A stretch of DNA of 64,000 nucleotides from JAAFIP01 sp963775085 (GTDB lineage Bacteria > Pseudomonadota > Gammaproteobacteria > Burkholderiales > Burkholderiaceae_C), in assembly GCA_963775085.1 (NCBI GenBank), contig CAVZHO010000005.1:302008-366007 (forward strand), given 5' to 3'. Below, piece by piece: positions 1 to 7,402 of this stretch (the stretch's first letter is position 1; each line of letters begins with the position of its first letter). The notes under the pieces were generated by a model that made no database searches, was not told the DNA's origin, and saw only the letters and a program-made list of their open reading frames with translations. The translations under genes and the position numbers were made by a program.

Positions 1-1
1 G

Positions 2-184
2 GCAGATCTGCGCGGCACGGCCTTTGGGTTTTTCAACCTCATGAGCGGCCTGGCCATGCTAGCCGCCAGCGTGGTGGCCGGCCTGTTGTGGGACCAGTGG
101 GGCGCGGCGTTCACGTTTTATGCCGGGGCGGTGTTTTGCCTGTTTTCCTTGGTTGTTTTAGCCTGCAAGCCCCATAAAATATAG
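2..184 (+). CDS. MFS transporter, C-terminal end (partial)
   Basis: The window opens inside a gene read in frame 2 and ending in TAG at 182-184. The last 60 residues begin ADLRGTAFGFFNLMSG and contain two hydrophobic stretches, about residues 11-27 and 34-54, joined by a short WDQWG loop, and end in a basic tail (CKPHKI). The RGTAFGFFN segment followed by a glycine-rich helix is what the last two helices of a major facilitator superfamily permease look like. The substrate cannot be told from this fragment. It lies 29 bp upstream of the secreted hydrolase on the same strand and could be cotranscribed with it. Confidence 0.7.
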   Translation, partial: ADLRGTAFGFFNLMSGLAMLAASVVAGLLWDQWGAAFTFYAGAVFCLFSLVVLACKPHKI

Positions 185-213
185 CGTAAGCAGCTCACAT
201 ACCGAGCAACTTA

Positions 214-1152
214 ATGCCATCACCCCCCCTCCTCCCGTTACCAACGGCGCTGTACCTGTGCATCGCAACCGCCCTGGCCAGCACCGCAAGCCACGCCGCA
301 GCACCCTCGCGCACGTCTGACCCCGCGCCCTCGCTGGTACAAATCCGCGTCCCGGCGCAAAGCGGATCTCCGGCTGGGCCCGGCCGCACGATGTACACCC
401 AGGTATTCAAACCCCCAGGGCCAGGCCCCTTCCCGGTGCTGCTCTACGCCCATGGCCGCCCCGCTTTTGCCAGCGAGCGCGCCTTGCTCAAGCGCCCCAT
501 TCACGCGCGCCATGTGCAGTACTGGCTGGCCAAAGGCTATGCCGTGGTCGCGCCCATCCGCCCCGGCTACGGCATCACCGGCGGGGCCGATGCCGAGAGC
601 TCGGGCGTGGGCTACGCCAAAAGCGGTGCGTGCTTGCGCAGCCCCAACCCCGCCAACCTCACTGTCAACGCCGCGGCCGCCCAGCGCCGCGCATTGGACT
701 GGGCGCGCCAACAGCCCTGGGCACGCAAAGACCGCATCGTGCTGGAAGGCCACTCTGCGGGTGGTTTGGCTACCGTCGCCCTGTGTGCCGCCAACCCGCT
801 TGGTGTGGTGGGCTGCATCAACTTCTCAGGCGGAGCGGGCGGCGACCCGGTGCACGCGCCTGGCCGCCTATGCGCCCCCGACAAGATCACCCAACTCATG
901 CGTGAGTACGGCCACACCACCCAGCCGCCCAGCATTTGGTTGTATGCGCCCAACGACCTGTATTGGGGTGCCGAGCCGCCCAAACAGTGGCACACCGCCT
1001 TCAACAACGCCGCCAAGGCCAACCACAACAGCAGCCCCAGCACCTTGGTGCAAACCCCGCCCATCGGCAGCGACGGCCACAGCTTGCAGCGGGCAGGCAC
1101 TGCGCACTGGGGGCCGCCGCTTGCGGCGTGGTTGCGCACGAACAAGCTGTGA
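214..1152 (+). CDS. Secreted alpha/beta-hydrolase (dienelactone-hydrolase/peptidase-like)
   Basis: 312 residues. Residues about 7-28 form a hydrophobic signal peptide ending in ASHAAA, so the enzyme is probably periplasmic or exported. The alpha/beta-hydrolase core is visible: the first strand and oxyanion region at VLLYAHGRP, the nucleophile elbow GHSAGG near residue 180, an acid at YAPND and a catalytic histidine at DGHS near the C-terminus. Several cysteines (GACLR, LCAAN, GCINF, RLCAP) suggest disulfides in an oxidising compartment. Known relatives cleave esters or peptides; the substrate is not predictable here. It follows an MFS gene by 29 bp. Confidence 0.75.
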   Translation: MPSPPLLPLPTALYLCIATALASTASHAAAPSRTSDPAPSLVQIRVPAQSGSPAGPGRTMYTQVFKPPGPGPFPVLLYAHGRPAFASERALLKRPIHARHVQYWLAKGYAVVAPIRPGYGITGGADAESSGVGYAKSGACLRSPNPANLTVNAAAAQRRALDWARQQPWARKDRIVLEGHSAGGLATVALCAANPLGVVGCINFSGGAGGDPVHAPGRLCAPDKITQLMREYGHTTQPPSIWLYAPNDLYWGAEPPKQWHTAFNNAAKANHNSSPSTLVQTPPIGSDGHSLQRAGTAHWGPPLAAWLRTNKL

Positions 1153-1285
1153 ATGCCTTGCCGTTTTGCTACTAATTAAATAGCTACTACCCCCCTATTT
1201 CATTGGCTTTAAAATAACCCCCAATCACCCAGGGGAATGGGTACATCGCTTTACAAGGAACTATTTTCCGGTTTTAATTCGTTCA
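1153..1285 (+). other. Intergenic stretch before the riboswitch
   Basis: No open frame of note. The first part (about 1161-1215, with AAATAGCTACTA) resembles a degenerate copy of the short dispersed repeat seen elsewhere in the window. The promoter for the TerC transcript must lie in or near the second half, but I see no convincing -35/-10 pair. Confidence 0.4.
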
Positions 1286-1476
1286 CGAAGGGGAGTAGCT
1301 CCCGCTCGTTGTTACTAGGGAGGTGCGCAAACGCACCGTAGCATCGGGTATCGGCAAGTCGTCAATTCGAAGTGATAACAAAACTTCCGGCTTGTTGGGC
1401 AAAGTCTGCATATATCATGCCGAGCAAGACCTTCGATTAGCGCTGTAGTGCCATGCATCTACGGGCTTAATCGAAG
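1286..1476 (+). promoter_or_regulatory. yybP-ykoY (Mn2+) riboswitch with expression platform
   Basis: The two conserved internal-loop motifs of the yybP-ykoY class are present: GGGGAGTAG at 1290-1298 and GCAAGACCTTCG at 1424-1435. The closing helix P1 pairs CGAAGG (1286-1291) with CCTTCG (1430-1435). The 3' side of P1 is also the start of a second possible helix, CTTCGATTA (1431-1439) with TAATCGAAG (1468-1476), so ligand-stabilised P1 and the downstream helix exclude one another, as expected of a switch. This class is known to sense Mn2+ and to control manganese exporters and TerC proteins. The next gene, 92 bp downstream, is a TerC family member, which fits. Confidence 0.88.
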
Positions 1477-1567
1477 CGTTGTGCCGTCTCGGTCACTCCA
1501 CGTTTCTTTAAAGCTCGTCCGTTCATAGCCTATGGCTTTGATCGAAACATAAACGAGCTTGGAAAAC

Positions 1568-2302
1568 ATGGAACTCTTTTCTACCCCCTGGTGGTCCGCA
1601 TTAATGGCCATCGTCCTGATTGACTTGGTATTGGCGGGCGACAATGCCATCGTCATCGCGCTGGCAGCGCGCAATCTGCCGCCCCATCTGCAAAAAAAGG
1701 CCATTCTCTGGGGCACAGTCGGCGCGATTGCCGTGCGCTCGGCCATGACGTTGGTGGTTGTGTGGCTGCTCAAAATACCCGGCTTGATGCTGGTGGGCGG
1801 TCTGGCGTTGCTTTGGATTGCCTACCAGTTGCTGGCGGACCATGGTGGCGATAAACATGCAGACCCGGTGGCCAATACCTTCATGGGAGCCATGAAGACC
1901 ATCGTGGTGGCTGACGCACTGATGGGTATTGACAACGTCCTGGGCGTAGCGGGCGCGGCGCACGGCAGCTTCAGTCTGGTGGTGATTGGGCTGCTGATCA
2001 GCATACCGATTGTGGTGTTGGGCTCGTCTGTCGTGCTCAAACTGGTGGATCGCTTCCCCATCATCATCAAACTGGGTGCTGCGGTGCTGGCACTGACTGC
2101 CGCCAAAATGATCATCAGCGAGCCGCTCCTGGATGCCGTGTTTGACCCGCCAGCGCTGGTGCATACGCTGGCCCGCTGGGGCACCTATGCGTTGGCCATC
2201 GCCGGTGTGCTGGGAGCAGGCTGGTGGGCCGCGCGGCGCAGCAGCGCTTTGGCGACGCACAACATGCCAAATTTTTCCACCCCCGTCCAACCCGAACCAT
2301 AA
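1568..2302 (+). CDS. TerC family integral membrane protein (YkoY/YjbE-like, probable metal export)
   Basis: 244 residues from the ATG at 1568; the open frame extends to a TTG at 1559 but the ATG gives the usual family start (MELFSTPWW). Seven to eight hydrophobic helices are visible. The TerC signatures are the acidic motif DLVLAGDNAIVIALAARNLP in helix 1 and its internal repeat VVADALMGIDNVLGVAGAA near residue 120; the paired DN motifs are the likely metal-binding sites. Family members export or handle Mn2+ at the inner membrane, often to load secreted proteins. A Mn2+ riboswitch lies directly upstream. The gene is followed after 75 bp by a small soluble-protein gene. Confidence 0.9.
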   Translation: MELFSTPWWSALMAIVLIDLVLAGDNAIVIALAARNLPPHLQKKAILWGTVGAIAVRSAMTLVVVWLLKIPGLMLVGGLALLWIAYQLLADHGGDKHADPVANTFMGAMKTIVVADALMGIDNVLGVAGAAHGSFSLVVIGLLISIPIVVLGSSVVLKLVDRFPIIIKLGAAVLALTAAKMIISEPLLDAVFDPPALVHTLARWGTYALAIAGVLGAGWWAARRSSALATHNMPNFSTPVQPEP

Positions 2303-2377
2303 GGGAGAACCCACCGACCTCAAACTGCCGACGTATCTTTCTTTCCCCAGTCCAACTAAACCGTATAGGAGCACAAC

Positions 2378-2821
2378 ATGGACACTTTAATTGTTTACCT
2401 CGATGATGCCTCGTATGCCCAGCATCAACTCGTACCCATGCTCGCGACGAACGAGCCCACGCAATGGGTGCTGGTCGCCTGCGCGCCGCGCATGAGCCAC
2501 CACGTCAGCAAGTGGCTCAGTCGCACGGCGCGCAACCATTGGCGCCAGAAATGGTCGGATCAGTTGTTTAGCCAGATCACGCCCCGTTTGCAGCAACGTG
2601 GCGACAAGGTCGATTGTGTCGTGGCCCAAGGCCCTCTGCCCGAACTGACGACACATCTGCGCCAAACCTGGGGGGCGGCCCGCGTCATAGACGCACGCCG
2701 ACCCAAGTTTGGCCAGGAGATGCCGCCCGTTATGCAGGGACAACCCGGCGTAGAGCAAAAATGGCAAATACCTGGCGCGGTCGCAGGGATGGGTGCGGTG
2801 CTGGCGCTAGCATCGGATTAG
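2378..2821 (+). CDS. Small hypothetical protein downstream of TerC
   Basis: 147 residues, starting at ATG 2378 behind an AGGAG-type site (TAGGAGCACAAC). The protein begins MDTLIVYLDDASYAQHQLVPM and has an alternating strand/helix pattern (LIVYLDD, WVLVACAP, VDCVVAQGPLPEL, AARVIDARRP) resembling a Rossmann or universal-stress fold. It ends in a glycine/alanine-rich hydrophobic segment (GAVAGMGAVLALAS) that may touch the membrane. Its position, 75 bp after the riboswitch-controlled TerC gene on the same strand, suggests cotranscription and a shared metal-stress role; that is inference. I do not recognise a named family. Confidence 0.7.
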   Translation: MDTLIVYLDDASYAQHQLVPMLATNEPTQWVLVACAPRMSHHVSKWLSRTARNHWRQKWSDQLFSQITPRLQQRGDKVDCVVAQGPLPELTTHLRQTWGAARVIDARRPKFGQEMPPVMQGQPGVEQKWQIPGAVAGMGAVLALASD

Positions 2822-2824
2822 GGC

Positions 2825-3427
2825 TTAGCCAGAGCGCCAGCTGCCAGCGGGCCTACCCGGCCCCTGGGTCCATCGCTTGACAAAAGGCTCCACGCCTTTG
2901 TCGCGCAAGATTTTCTCAGCCGCTGGCGAGGTAAAAAACTTCAGCATCTCTTTCGTCAAGCCCATACGCTCCACCACCGTCACAAAGTAGCGACCGCTCG
3001 CACCCTCACCGGGGTAGGCTACCGACTTGGCACCGAGCAGCGCGCTCTTAAAACCTTCTACGGTGGAGATATCCAGCTTGGGTGCACCCTCTTTAATGGC
3101 GGCACCAATGCCAGCGCGGCCGAGCACGGTGCGGGTGCTGGCCACCACCTTGCCGTTCTTGATCTGCTCATCCAAAAACGGCGGGTTCAGCACCGCCAGG
3201 TCAAACGCCTCGCCGTCGTCGATGCGCTTCTTCACGCCCGGGTTCACCTCAAAGTGAATCGTCACCCTGTGCCCACTGATGCGCTCAAACTGCGCCCCCA
3301 GCTCGGTCACGGCTGCCTTGGCACCATTGCCGCTGAGCACCTTGATCTCTACGGCCTGCGCCGTGCTGAATGCCATGGCGAGTGCTATCGCGATGGGGGC
3401 TACTGCTTTGGTAAAACTCATCTTCAA
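2825..3427 (-). CDS. ModA-like periplasmic binding protein, internally shortened
   Basis: 200 residues with an N-terminal signal peptide (hydrophobic residues 8-24, cleavage near AQA-VEIK). The mature start (VEIKVLSGNGAKAAVTELGA) and DLAVLNPPFLDEQIKNGKV are typical of molybdate/ABC-type extracytoplasmic binding proteins. Relatives are about 250 residues and have a complete second lobe. Here the sequence passes from VERMGLTKEM directly to LKFFTSPAAEKILRDKGVEP, the normal C-terminal helix, so about 50-60 residues of lobe 2 seem missing in frame (junction near 2947). The last 15 residues (TQGPGRPAGSWRSG) also look non-native. Ligand binding is doubtful. It converges on the TerC companion gene, 3 bp away. 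Confidence 0.75.
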   Translation of the reverse strand: MKMSFTKAVAPIAIALAMAFSTAQAVEIKVLSGNGAKAAVTELGAQFERISGHRVTIHFEVNPGVKKRIDDGEAFDLAVLNPPFLDEQIKNGKVVASTRTVLGRAGIGAAIKEGAPKLDISTVEGFKSALLGAKSVAYPGEGASGRYFVTVVERMGLTKEMLKFFTSPAAEKILRDKGVEPFVKRWTQGPGRPAGSWRSG

Positions 3428-3461
3428 AGCAAATCCTTAAAAATAACTCTTTGATAATACC

Positions 3462-3506
3462 GAGGACGAAAGCGGACTTCCGGCCGCGAAAGGCGCTTTC
3501 GTCCTC
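3462..3506. repeat. 12-bp perfect inverted repeat between lyase and ModA-like gene
   Basis: GAGGACGAAAGC (3462-3473) and GCTTTCGTCCTC (3495-3506) are perfectly complementary around a 21-nt loop. It lies 15 bp past the stop of the minus-strand lyase gene and 34 bp before the ModA-like start. There is no U-run right after the stem on the minus strand, so it is not a classical terminator; it could be an attenuator or mRNA-end stabiliser. Confidence 0.5.
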
Positions 3507-3521
3507 AGCCCAACAACAGCG

Positions 3522-4421
3522 CTAAGACGGAAAGCGTGCCTCCCACCCTTCCACCTCAGCCAGCCCAAGGCAAGCGTTGTACTCCGCCCCGCTGATCATT
3601 CGCGCACGCATGGCCGTCGTAGCGCCATCCACTTTCAAATAATTCAAAGCCTCGCGCATTGCAAAACCCACCGTGTTGCGCACCAACGCCGGGTAAATCG
3701 CCAAGGCGATGCCATGCGTGTGCAAGGCATCCGCATGCAACACAGCCAGCGGCCCCCCCGCATCAATATTCACCATGCAGGGGATGCGCACCGCATCGGC
3801 CACGCGGCGCAGATCGTTCAAAATGTTGTCGTGCGCCTTCAGCTCTACAAACACCGCACCTGCGCCGACGCGCTCAAAGGCCTGCGCACGTTTAATCGCC
3901 TCATCCAGCCCCATGGAGCCCGCGCTGTCGGTGCGCGCGATGACGATGAAGTCTGGGTCATTGCGCGTGGCCACGGCTGCTGCGATCTTGGCCACCGCTT
4001 CGTCAAAGCCCAGTACGTTACGCGCCCCGGGGAACTGGGCGCAGCGTTTGGGGGAAAGCTGGTCTTCTATGTGGATGGCGGCCACGCCTGCGGCCTCAAA
4101 CTCCCGCACCGTGCGGCGCACACCCACCACGCCGCCGTAGCCGGTGTCGGCATCGCAAATCAGCGGGATGTTGATGCAGGCCGCCACATGCCGCGCGTGG
4201 CTGGCCATCAAGGTCAAGTCCACCAGGCCTACGTCGGGCGTACCCAGCAGGCTGGCGGATACGCCGTTGCCGGTCATGTAGGCGGCCTCAAAGCCCGCCT
4301 GCATCACCATGCGCGCGCCGTAGCCGTCGTAGATGCCGGGGGCGATTAAAGCCTTGCCGCCGCTTTGCGCTTGCGCTAAACGTTGGCGCAGGGCTTGGCG
4401 CATCGGGTTAGCGTTGCTCAT
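3522..4421 (-). CDS. Isocitrate lyase/PEP mutase family protein (2,3-dimethylmalate-lyase-like)
   Basis: 299 residues, a (beta/alpha)8-barrel of the isocitrate-lyase/PEP-mutase superfamily. Recognisable are the early APGIYDGYGARM, the metal-binding segment PLICDADTGYGG, the VAAIHIEDQ strand, and VIARTDS. The usual lyase loop KKCGH/KRCGH reads SPKRCAQF, keeping the catalytic Cys but not the Gly-His. Known family reactions include cleavage of methylisocitrate, 2,3-dimethylmalate or oxaloacetate. The start ATG overlaps the stop of the LeuD-like gene by 4 bp, so it is translated together with an aconitase-type dehydratase. By analogy with the nicotinate-degradation module, a hydratase-plus-lyase sequence for a branched C4-C6 diacid is plausible, but the substrate is unproven. 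Confidence 0.8.
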   Translation of the reverse strand: MSNANPMRQALRQRLAQAQSGGKALIAPGIYDGYGARMVMQAGFEAAYMTGNGVSASLLGTPDVGLVDLTLMASHARHVAACINIPLICDADTGYGGVVGVRRTVREFEAAGVAAIHIEDQLSPKRCAQFPGARNVLGFDEAVAKIAAAVATRNDPDFIVIARTDSAGSMGLDEAIKRAQAFERVGAGAVFVELKAHDNILNDLRRVADAVRIPCMVNIDAGGPLAVLHADALHTHGIALAIYPALVRNTVGFAMREALNYLKVDGATTAMRARMISGAEYNACLGLAEVEGWEARFPS

Positions 4422-5014
4422 GCGGGCACCTCCCAGTCGGGGTATTTGCGCAAAAAGGGTATCAAACCGCCTTCACGCAAGATCGCCCGAATGGCAGAGG
4501 GGATGGCTGGCAAAGCGCGCTCGATTTTGCGCGTCTGTACCTGCAGGGCGGGCGCATTCAAATCCAGCGCAATCACATCGCCATCGCTGATGCCCGCGGT
4601 ATCGCACTCCACCACCAGCAAGCCGTTGTTGATCGCGTTGCGAAAAAATTGCCGCCCGAAGGACGGGGCCACAATTGCCGCCACGCCCATGCGCAGCAAA
4701 ATATGCACCGCCTGCTCGCGCGAGGAGTTACAGCCAAAGTGCTTGCCACCCACAATCACGCCACCCGCTGCAAAGCGCGCGGCAAAGCCCGGGGATATCG
4801 CCTCAAAAGCTTGCGATGCAATAAACGCCTCGTCTTTGCCTGGCAGGTATTTGCCTGAGCAGCACAAATCGGTGTTGACATCGTCACCCAGCAGGTACAC
4901 CTTACCTTGCACGCGGTCTGGGCTGGCATCGCCGAGTTTTTCAGCAGCGTTCATTGCTTCTATATTCATAGCTGCTTGCGTATTATTTTGTCGACCTACA
5001 GCCGAATTAAGCAT
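4418..5014 (-). CDS. Aconitase-type dehydratase small subunit (LeuD-like)
   Basis: 198 residues from ATG 5014, chosen because GGAGG lies 7 bp upstream (5021-5025) and the start overlaps the large-subunit stop by 8 bp; the longer frame to 5035 is less likely. The swivel domain shows DDVNTDLCCSGKYL, VIVGGKHFGCNSSREQA and the FRNAINNGLLVVE segment of isopropylmalate-dehydratase small subunits. Together with the next gene upstream it should form a [4Fe-4S] hydro-lyase. The first 25 or so residues (RQNNTQAAMNIEAMNAAE) are encoded by a copy of the dispersed short repeat and look like an added extension. There is no leuB nearby, so a catabolic role is likelier than leucine synthesis. Confidence 0.8.
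   Translation of the reverse strand: MLNSAVGRQNNTQAAMNIEAMNAAEKLGDASPDRVQGKVYLLGDDVNTDLCCSGKYLPGKDEAFIASQAFEAISPGFAARFAAGGVIVGGKHFGCNSSREQAVHILLRMGVAAIVAPSFGRQFFRNAINNGLLVVECDTAGISDGDVIALDLNAPALQVQTRKIERALPAIPSAIRAILREGGLIPFLRKYPDWEVPA
4958..5011 (+). repeat. Short dispersed repeat inside the LeuD-like N-terminus
   Basis: A copy of the element with TTCATAGCTGCTTGCG near 4966-4980 and a CCTACAGCCGAATTA end, read antisense to the gene. It provides the start codon region and most of the first 20 codons. Confidence 0.6.
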
Positions 5015-6293
5015 GTGAAGCCTCCCACTGCCCACCCACCACCGTGCGCGGGTCGGTAATACAGCCGGTCAAGGCGGATGCCGCCACCGTCGCGGCAGAG
5101 CCTAGCCAAATCTCCGCATCATGGTTACCCAAGCGGCCCTTGAAGTTGCGGTTGGCACTGGAGATCACCACCTCGCGGTCGCCGGGTATCAGGTGGTTGG
5201 TAATACCCACGCAGGTGCCACAACCTGCAGCCTCTACCGACGCTCCGGCTTCGGTCAATATCTCAAACAGCCCTTCGCGCATCGCCGCCAAATAGATTTG
5301 CCGCGACGCAGGCGTGATGATCATGCGCACACCCTTGGCCAGGCGCTTGCCTTTCAGAATGGCAGCGGCCTGGCGAATGTCGTCCAGCCGCCCATTGGTG
5401 CAGGTGCCAATCAGCGCAAAGTTGATCTTCTGGCCCACCATCTCGTGCGCCGCCACAATGTCGTCCACCGCATGCCTGCGCGCCACCTGCGGAGCCAATG
5501 CGGATGCGTCAATCACAATGCGCTGCGCATACACCGCGTCCGCATCGGCCTTGACCGGCTGGGGCGGCTTGGCCCCGTGCGCGGCCAGCCAGGCAATGGT
5601 TTTGTCATCGGCCTCCAGCAACGCGGCCTTGGCACCCAACTCTGCGGCGTGGTTGGACAGCGTCATGCGGTCGTCAATTTCCATCGCCGCCACGGCAGCG
5701 CCTGCATACTCGATGGCGCGGTAGTTCAGGCCTTCGGCACCAAAGCGGCCCAGCATGTGCAGGGTTAAGTCTTTCGCCCATACGCCCGGCTGCAAGCGGC
5801 CGTCCAGCTGCACGCGCACCGACTCGGGTACGCGCAGCCACACCTTGCCTGTCGCCATCACCGCGCTCACGTCGGTGCCCTCGATGCCGGTGCCAAAGGC
5901 GTTGAACGCGCCGTAGGTGGTGCTGTGCGTGTCGGTGCCTACCACCAGGTCGCCACTGGTCAGGTGGCCGCCTTCGGGCAGTACCTGGTGGCAAATACCG
6001 TCGCCTATGTCGTACAAGGGGCTGCTGTGCTCATCGGCAAACTTGCGCATGGCGGTGTGCGTTTGCGCGGCCTCCAGGTTGGGCGGTGGCGAGTAGTGGT
6101 CCAGCACCCAGGCGGTCTTGCTGGCGAAGGGCAGCTTGGTAGCACCCATTTTGTCCACCATGCGAATCGCGTTGGGCGCGCGTGCGTCGTGCACCATCGC
6201 GAAGTCCACCTTGGCAATGACGATGTCACCGGCCTTGGTGCTCTTGAGGCCTGCTTTGCCAGCAAGTATTTTTTCTGCAATCGTTGCGCTCAT
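5007..6293 (-). CDS. Aconitase-type dehydratase large subunit (LeuC/homoaconitase-like)
   Basis: 428 residues. The [4Fe-4S] cluster ligands are visible: one Cys in LIGTCTNGR and two in EAAGCGTCVG. Other aconitase-family blocks include VVGTDTHSTTYGAFNAFGTG and the late EVVISSANRNFKGRLGN. Length and motifs match the shorter archaeal/bacterial LeuC or dimethylmalate-dehydratase type, not full aconitase. It is the second gene of the cassette, 3 bp after the Bug receptor gene's start region boundary and overlapping the small subunit by 8 bp. The reaction is a stereospecific hydration/dehydration of a 2- or 3-hydroxy diacid; which one cannot be read from the sequence. Confidence 0.85.
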   Translation of the reverse strand: MSATIAEKILAGKAGLKSTKAGDIVIAKVDFAMVHDARAPNAIRMVDKMGATKLPFASKTAWVLDHYSPPPNLEAAQTHTAMRKFADEHSSPLYDIGDGICHQVLPEGGHLTSGDLVVGTDTHSTTYGAFNAFGTGIEGTDVSAVMATGKVWLRVPESVRVQLDGRLQPGVWAKDLTLHMLGRFGAEGLNYRAIEYAGAAVAAMEIDDRMTLSNHAAELGAKAALLEADDKTIAWLAAHGAKPPQPVKADADAVYAQRIVIDASALAPQVARRHAVDDIVAAHEMVGQKINFALIGTCTNGRLDDIRQAAAILKGKRLAKGVRMIITPASRQIYLAAMREGLFEILTEAGASVEAAGCGTCVGITNHLIPGDREVVISSANRNFKGRLGNHDAEIWLGSAATVAASALTGCITDPRTVVGGQWEASHA

Positions 6294-6296
6294 TAT

Positions 6297-7271
6297 TTAT
6301 TCACCCTTGATACCCACTTTGCGCACCAATGCGCCCCACTTGTCGCTCTCTTTTTTAATGTACTGCGCGGCCTCTTGCGGGCTGCTGGGTGCGGGGTCAA
6401 GCCCGAGCTTGCGCAGTTGCGCCACCACACCCGCATCGTTCAGCGCAGCCACTATCGCCGCGTTCAGTTTTTGCACCACCTCGGGTGGCGTGCGCTGAGG
6501 GGCGGTAAAGGCGTACCAGTTGATGGCATCAAAGCCCGCATAGCCCGACTCGGCAATGGTCGGCACCTGGGGCAATGCATCGAGCCGCTTGGGGCCGGTG
6601 GTCGCCAGGGCGCGCAGCTTGCCCGCCTGGATATGCTGCAAGGCATCGGTAGGGCTGGAGAAGATGGAAGGCAGCACGCCGCCCAGCAAGTCATTCATGG
6701 CCGGTGCGCCACCCCGGTAGGCGATATGCTGGTTGTTCAACCCGGCGGCAGAGTTCAGCAGCTCCCCGGCCAAATGCCCGCTACCGCCAATGCCGGATGA
6801 GCCAAACGCCACGCTTGCGCCCGCCGCCTTGCTCTGGCGCACATAGTCGTCAAAGTTGCGGATCGGGCTGTTGGTGTTGACCACCAGCACATTGGTAAAC
6901 ACCACCGCCATCGACAGCGCGGCCATGTCCGTCACCGGGTTGTAGGCGAGTTTTGCCAAGTGCTGGTTCACGGCCAGCGAGCCTATCGTGCCCAGCATGA
7001 TGGTGTAGCCGTCCGGCGCGGCTTTCACCAACATGTCCGACGCAATATTGCCGCCCGCCCCCGGCTTGTTGTCCACCACCACGCTTTGTTTCAGCTCTTG
7101 GCCCAGGCGCGGCAGCAAAATGCGCGCCACGGTATCTGAGCTACCGCCCGGTGCAAAGCCCACCACCAGTTTGATGGGGCGGCTGGGATAGCTGTCTTGG
7201 GCGCTTGCGTTGGTTTGGCTGGCCAAAGCAAATACAGCACACAAGGCAACGCTCAGGTAAGGATGAATCAT
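6297..7271 (-). CDS. Bug/TctC-family periplasmic solute receptor
   Basis: 324 residues from ATG 7271 (a GTG at 7283 would add four residues). A signal peptide ends at ASAQD, followed by the family start YPSRPIKLVVGFAPGGSSDT and the VVDNKPGAGGNIASD block that lines the ligand pocket. Bug proteins bind carboxylates in the periplasm, in some cases for a tripartite TctAB transporter and in many beta-proteobacteria as orphan receptors. No TctA/TctB gene is present here. Its stop is 3 bp from the start of the LeuC-like gene, so the receptor leads the operon and probably binds the acid that the downstream dehydratase and lyase process. Confidence 0.88.
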   Translation of the reverse strand: MIHPYLSVALCAVFALASQTNASAQDSYPSRPIKLVVGFAPGGSSDTVARILLPRLGQELKQSVVVDNKPGAGGNIASDMLVKAAPDGYTIMLGTIGSLAVNQHLAKLAYNPVTDMAALSMAVVFTNVLVVNTNSPIRNFDDYVRQSKAAGASVAFGSSGIGGSGHLAGELLNSAAGLNNQHIAYRGGAPAMNDLLGGVLPSIFSSPTDALQHIQAGKLRALATTGPKRLDALPQVPTIAESGYAGFDAINWYAFTAPQRTPPEVVQKLNAAIVAALNDAGVVAQLRKLGLDPAPSSPQEAAQYIKKESDKWGALVRKVGIKGE

Positions 7272-7402
7272 TTCGGGTAGCACTCTGAATGTGTAGGCTC
7301 CGCCCGAGCGGGCGGCTTATAGAAAAGAGCATAGCAGTAATGCCAGGGCCAAAAAGTCACGCGCTTGGACGCAGCCTCCAGGGCAATAAGCAGCCCTGAT
7401 AA

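Noticed and set aside
5007..6293. Naming the aconitase-type pair leuC/leuD for leucine synthesis
   Set aside because: No leuA or leuB nearby, and the pair is coupled to a lyase and a Bug receptor, so the biosynthetic name would mislead.
7300..7315. CCGCCC/GGGCGG hairpin as a terminator of the exopolysaccharide operon
   Set aside because: Six-base stem with no U-run on the relevant strand and 87 bp beyond the last stop; too weak to call.
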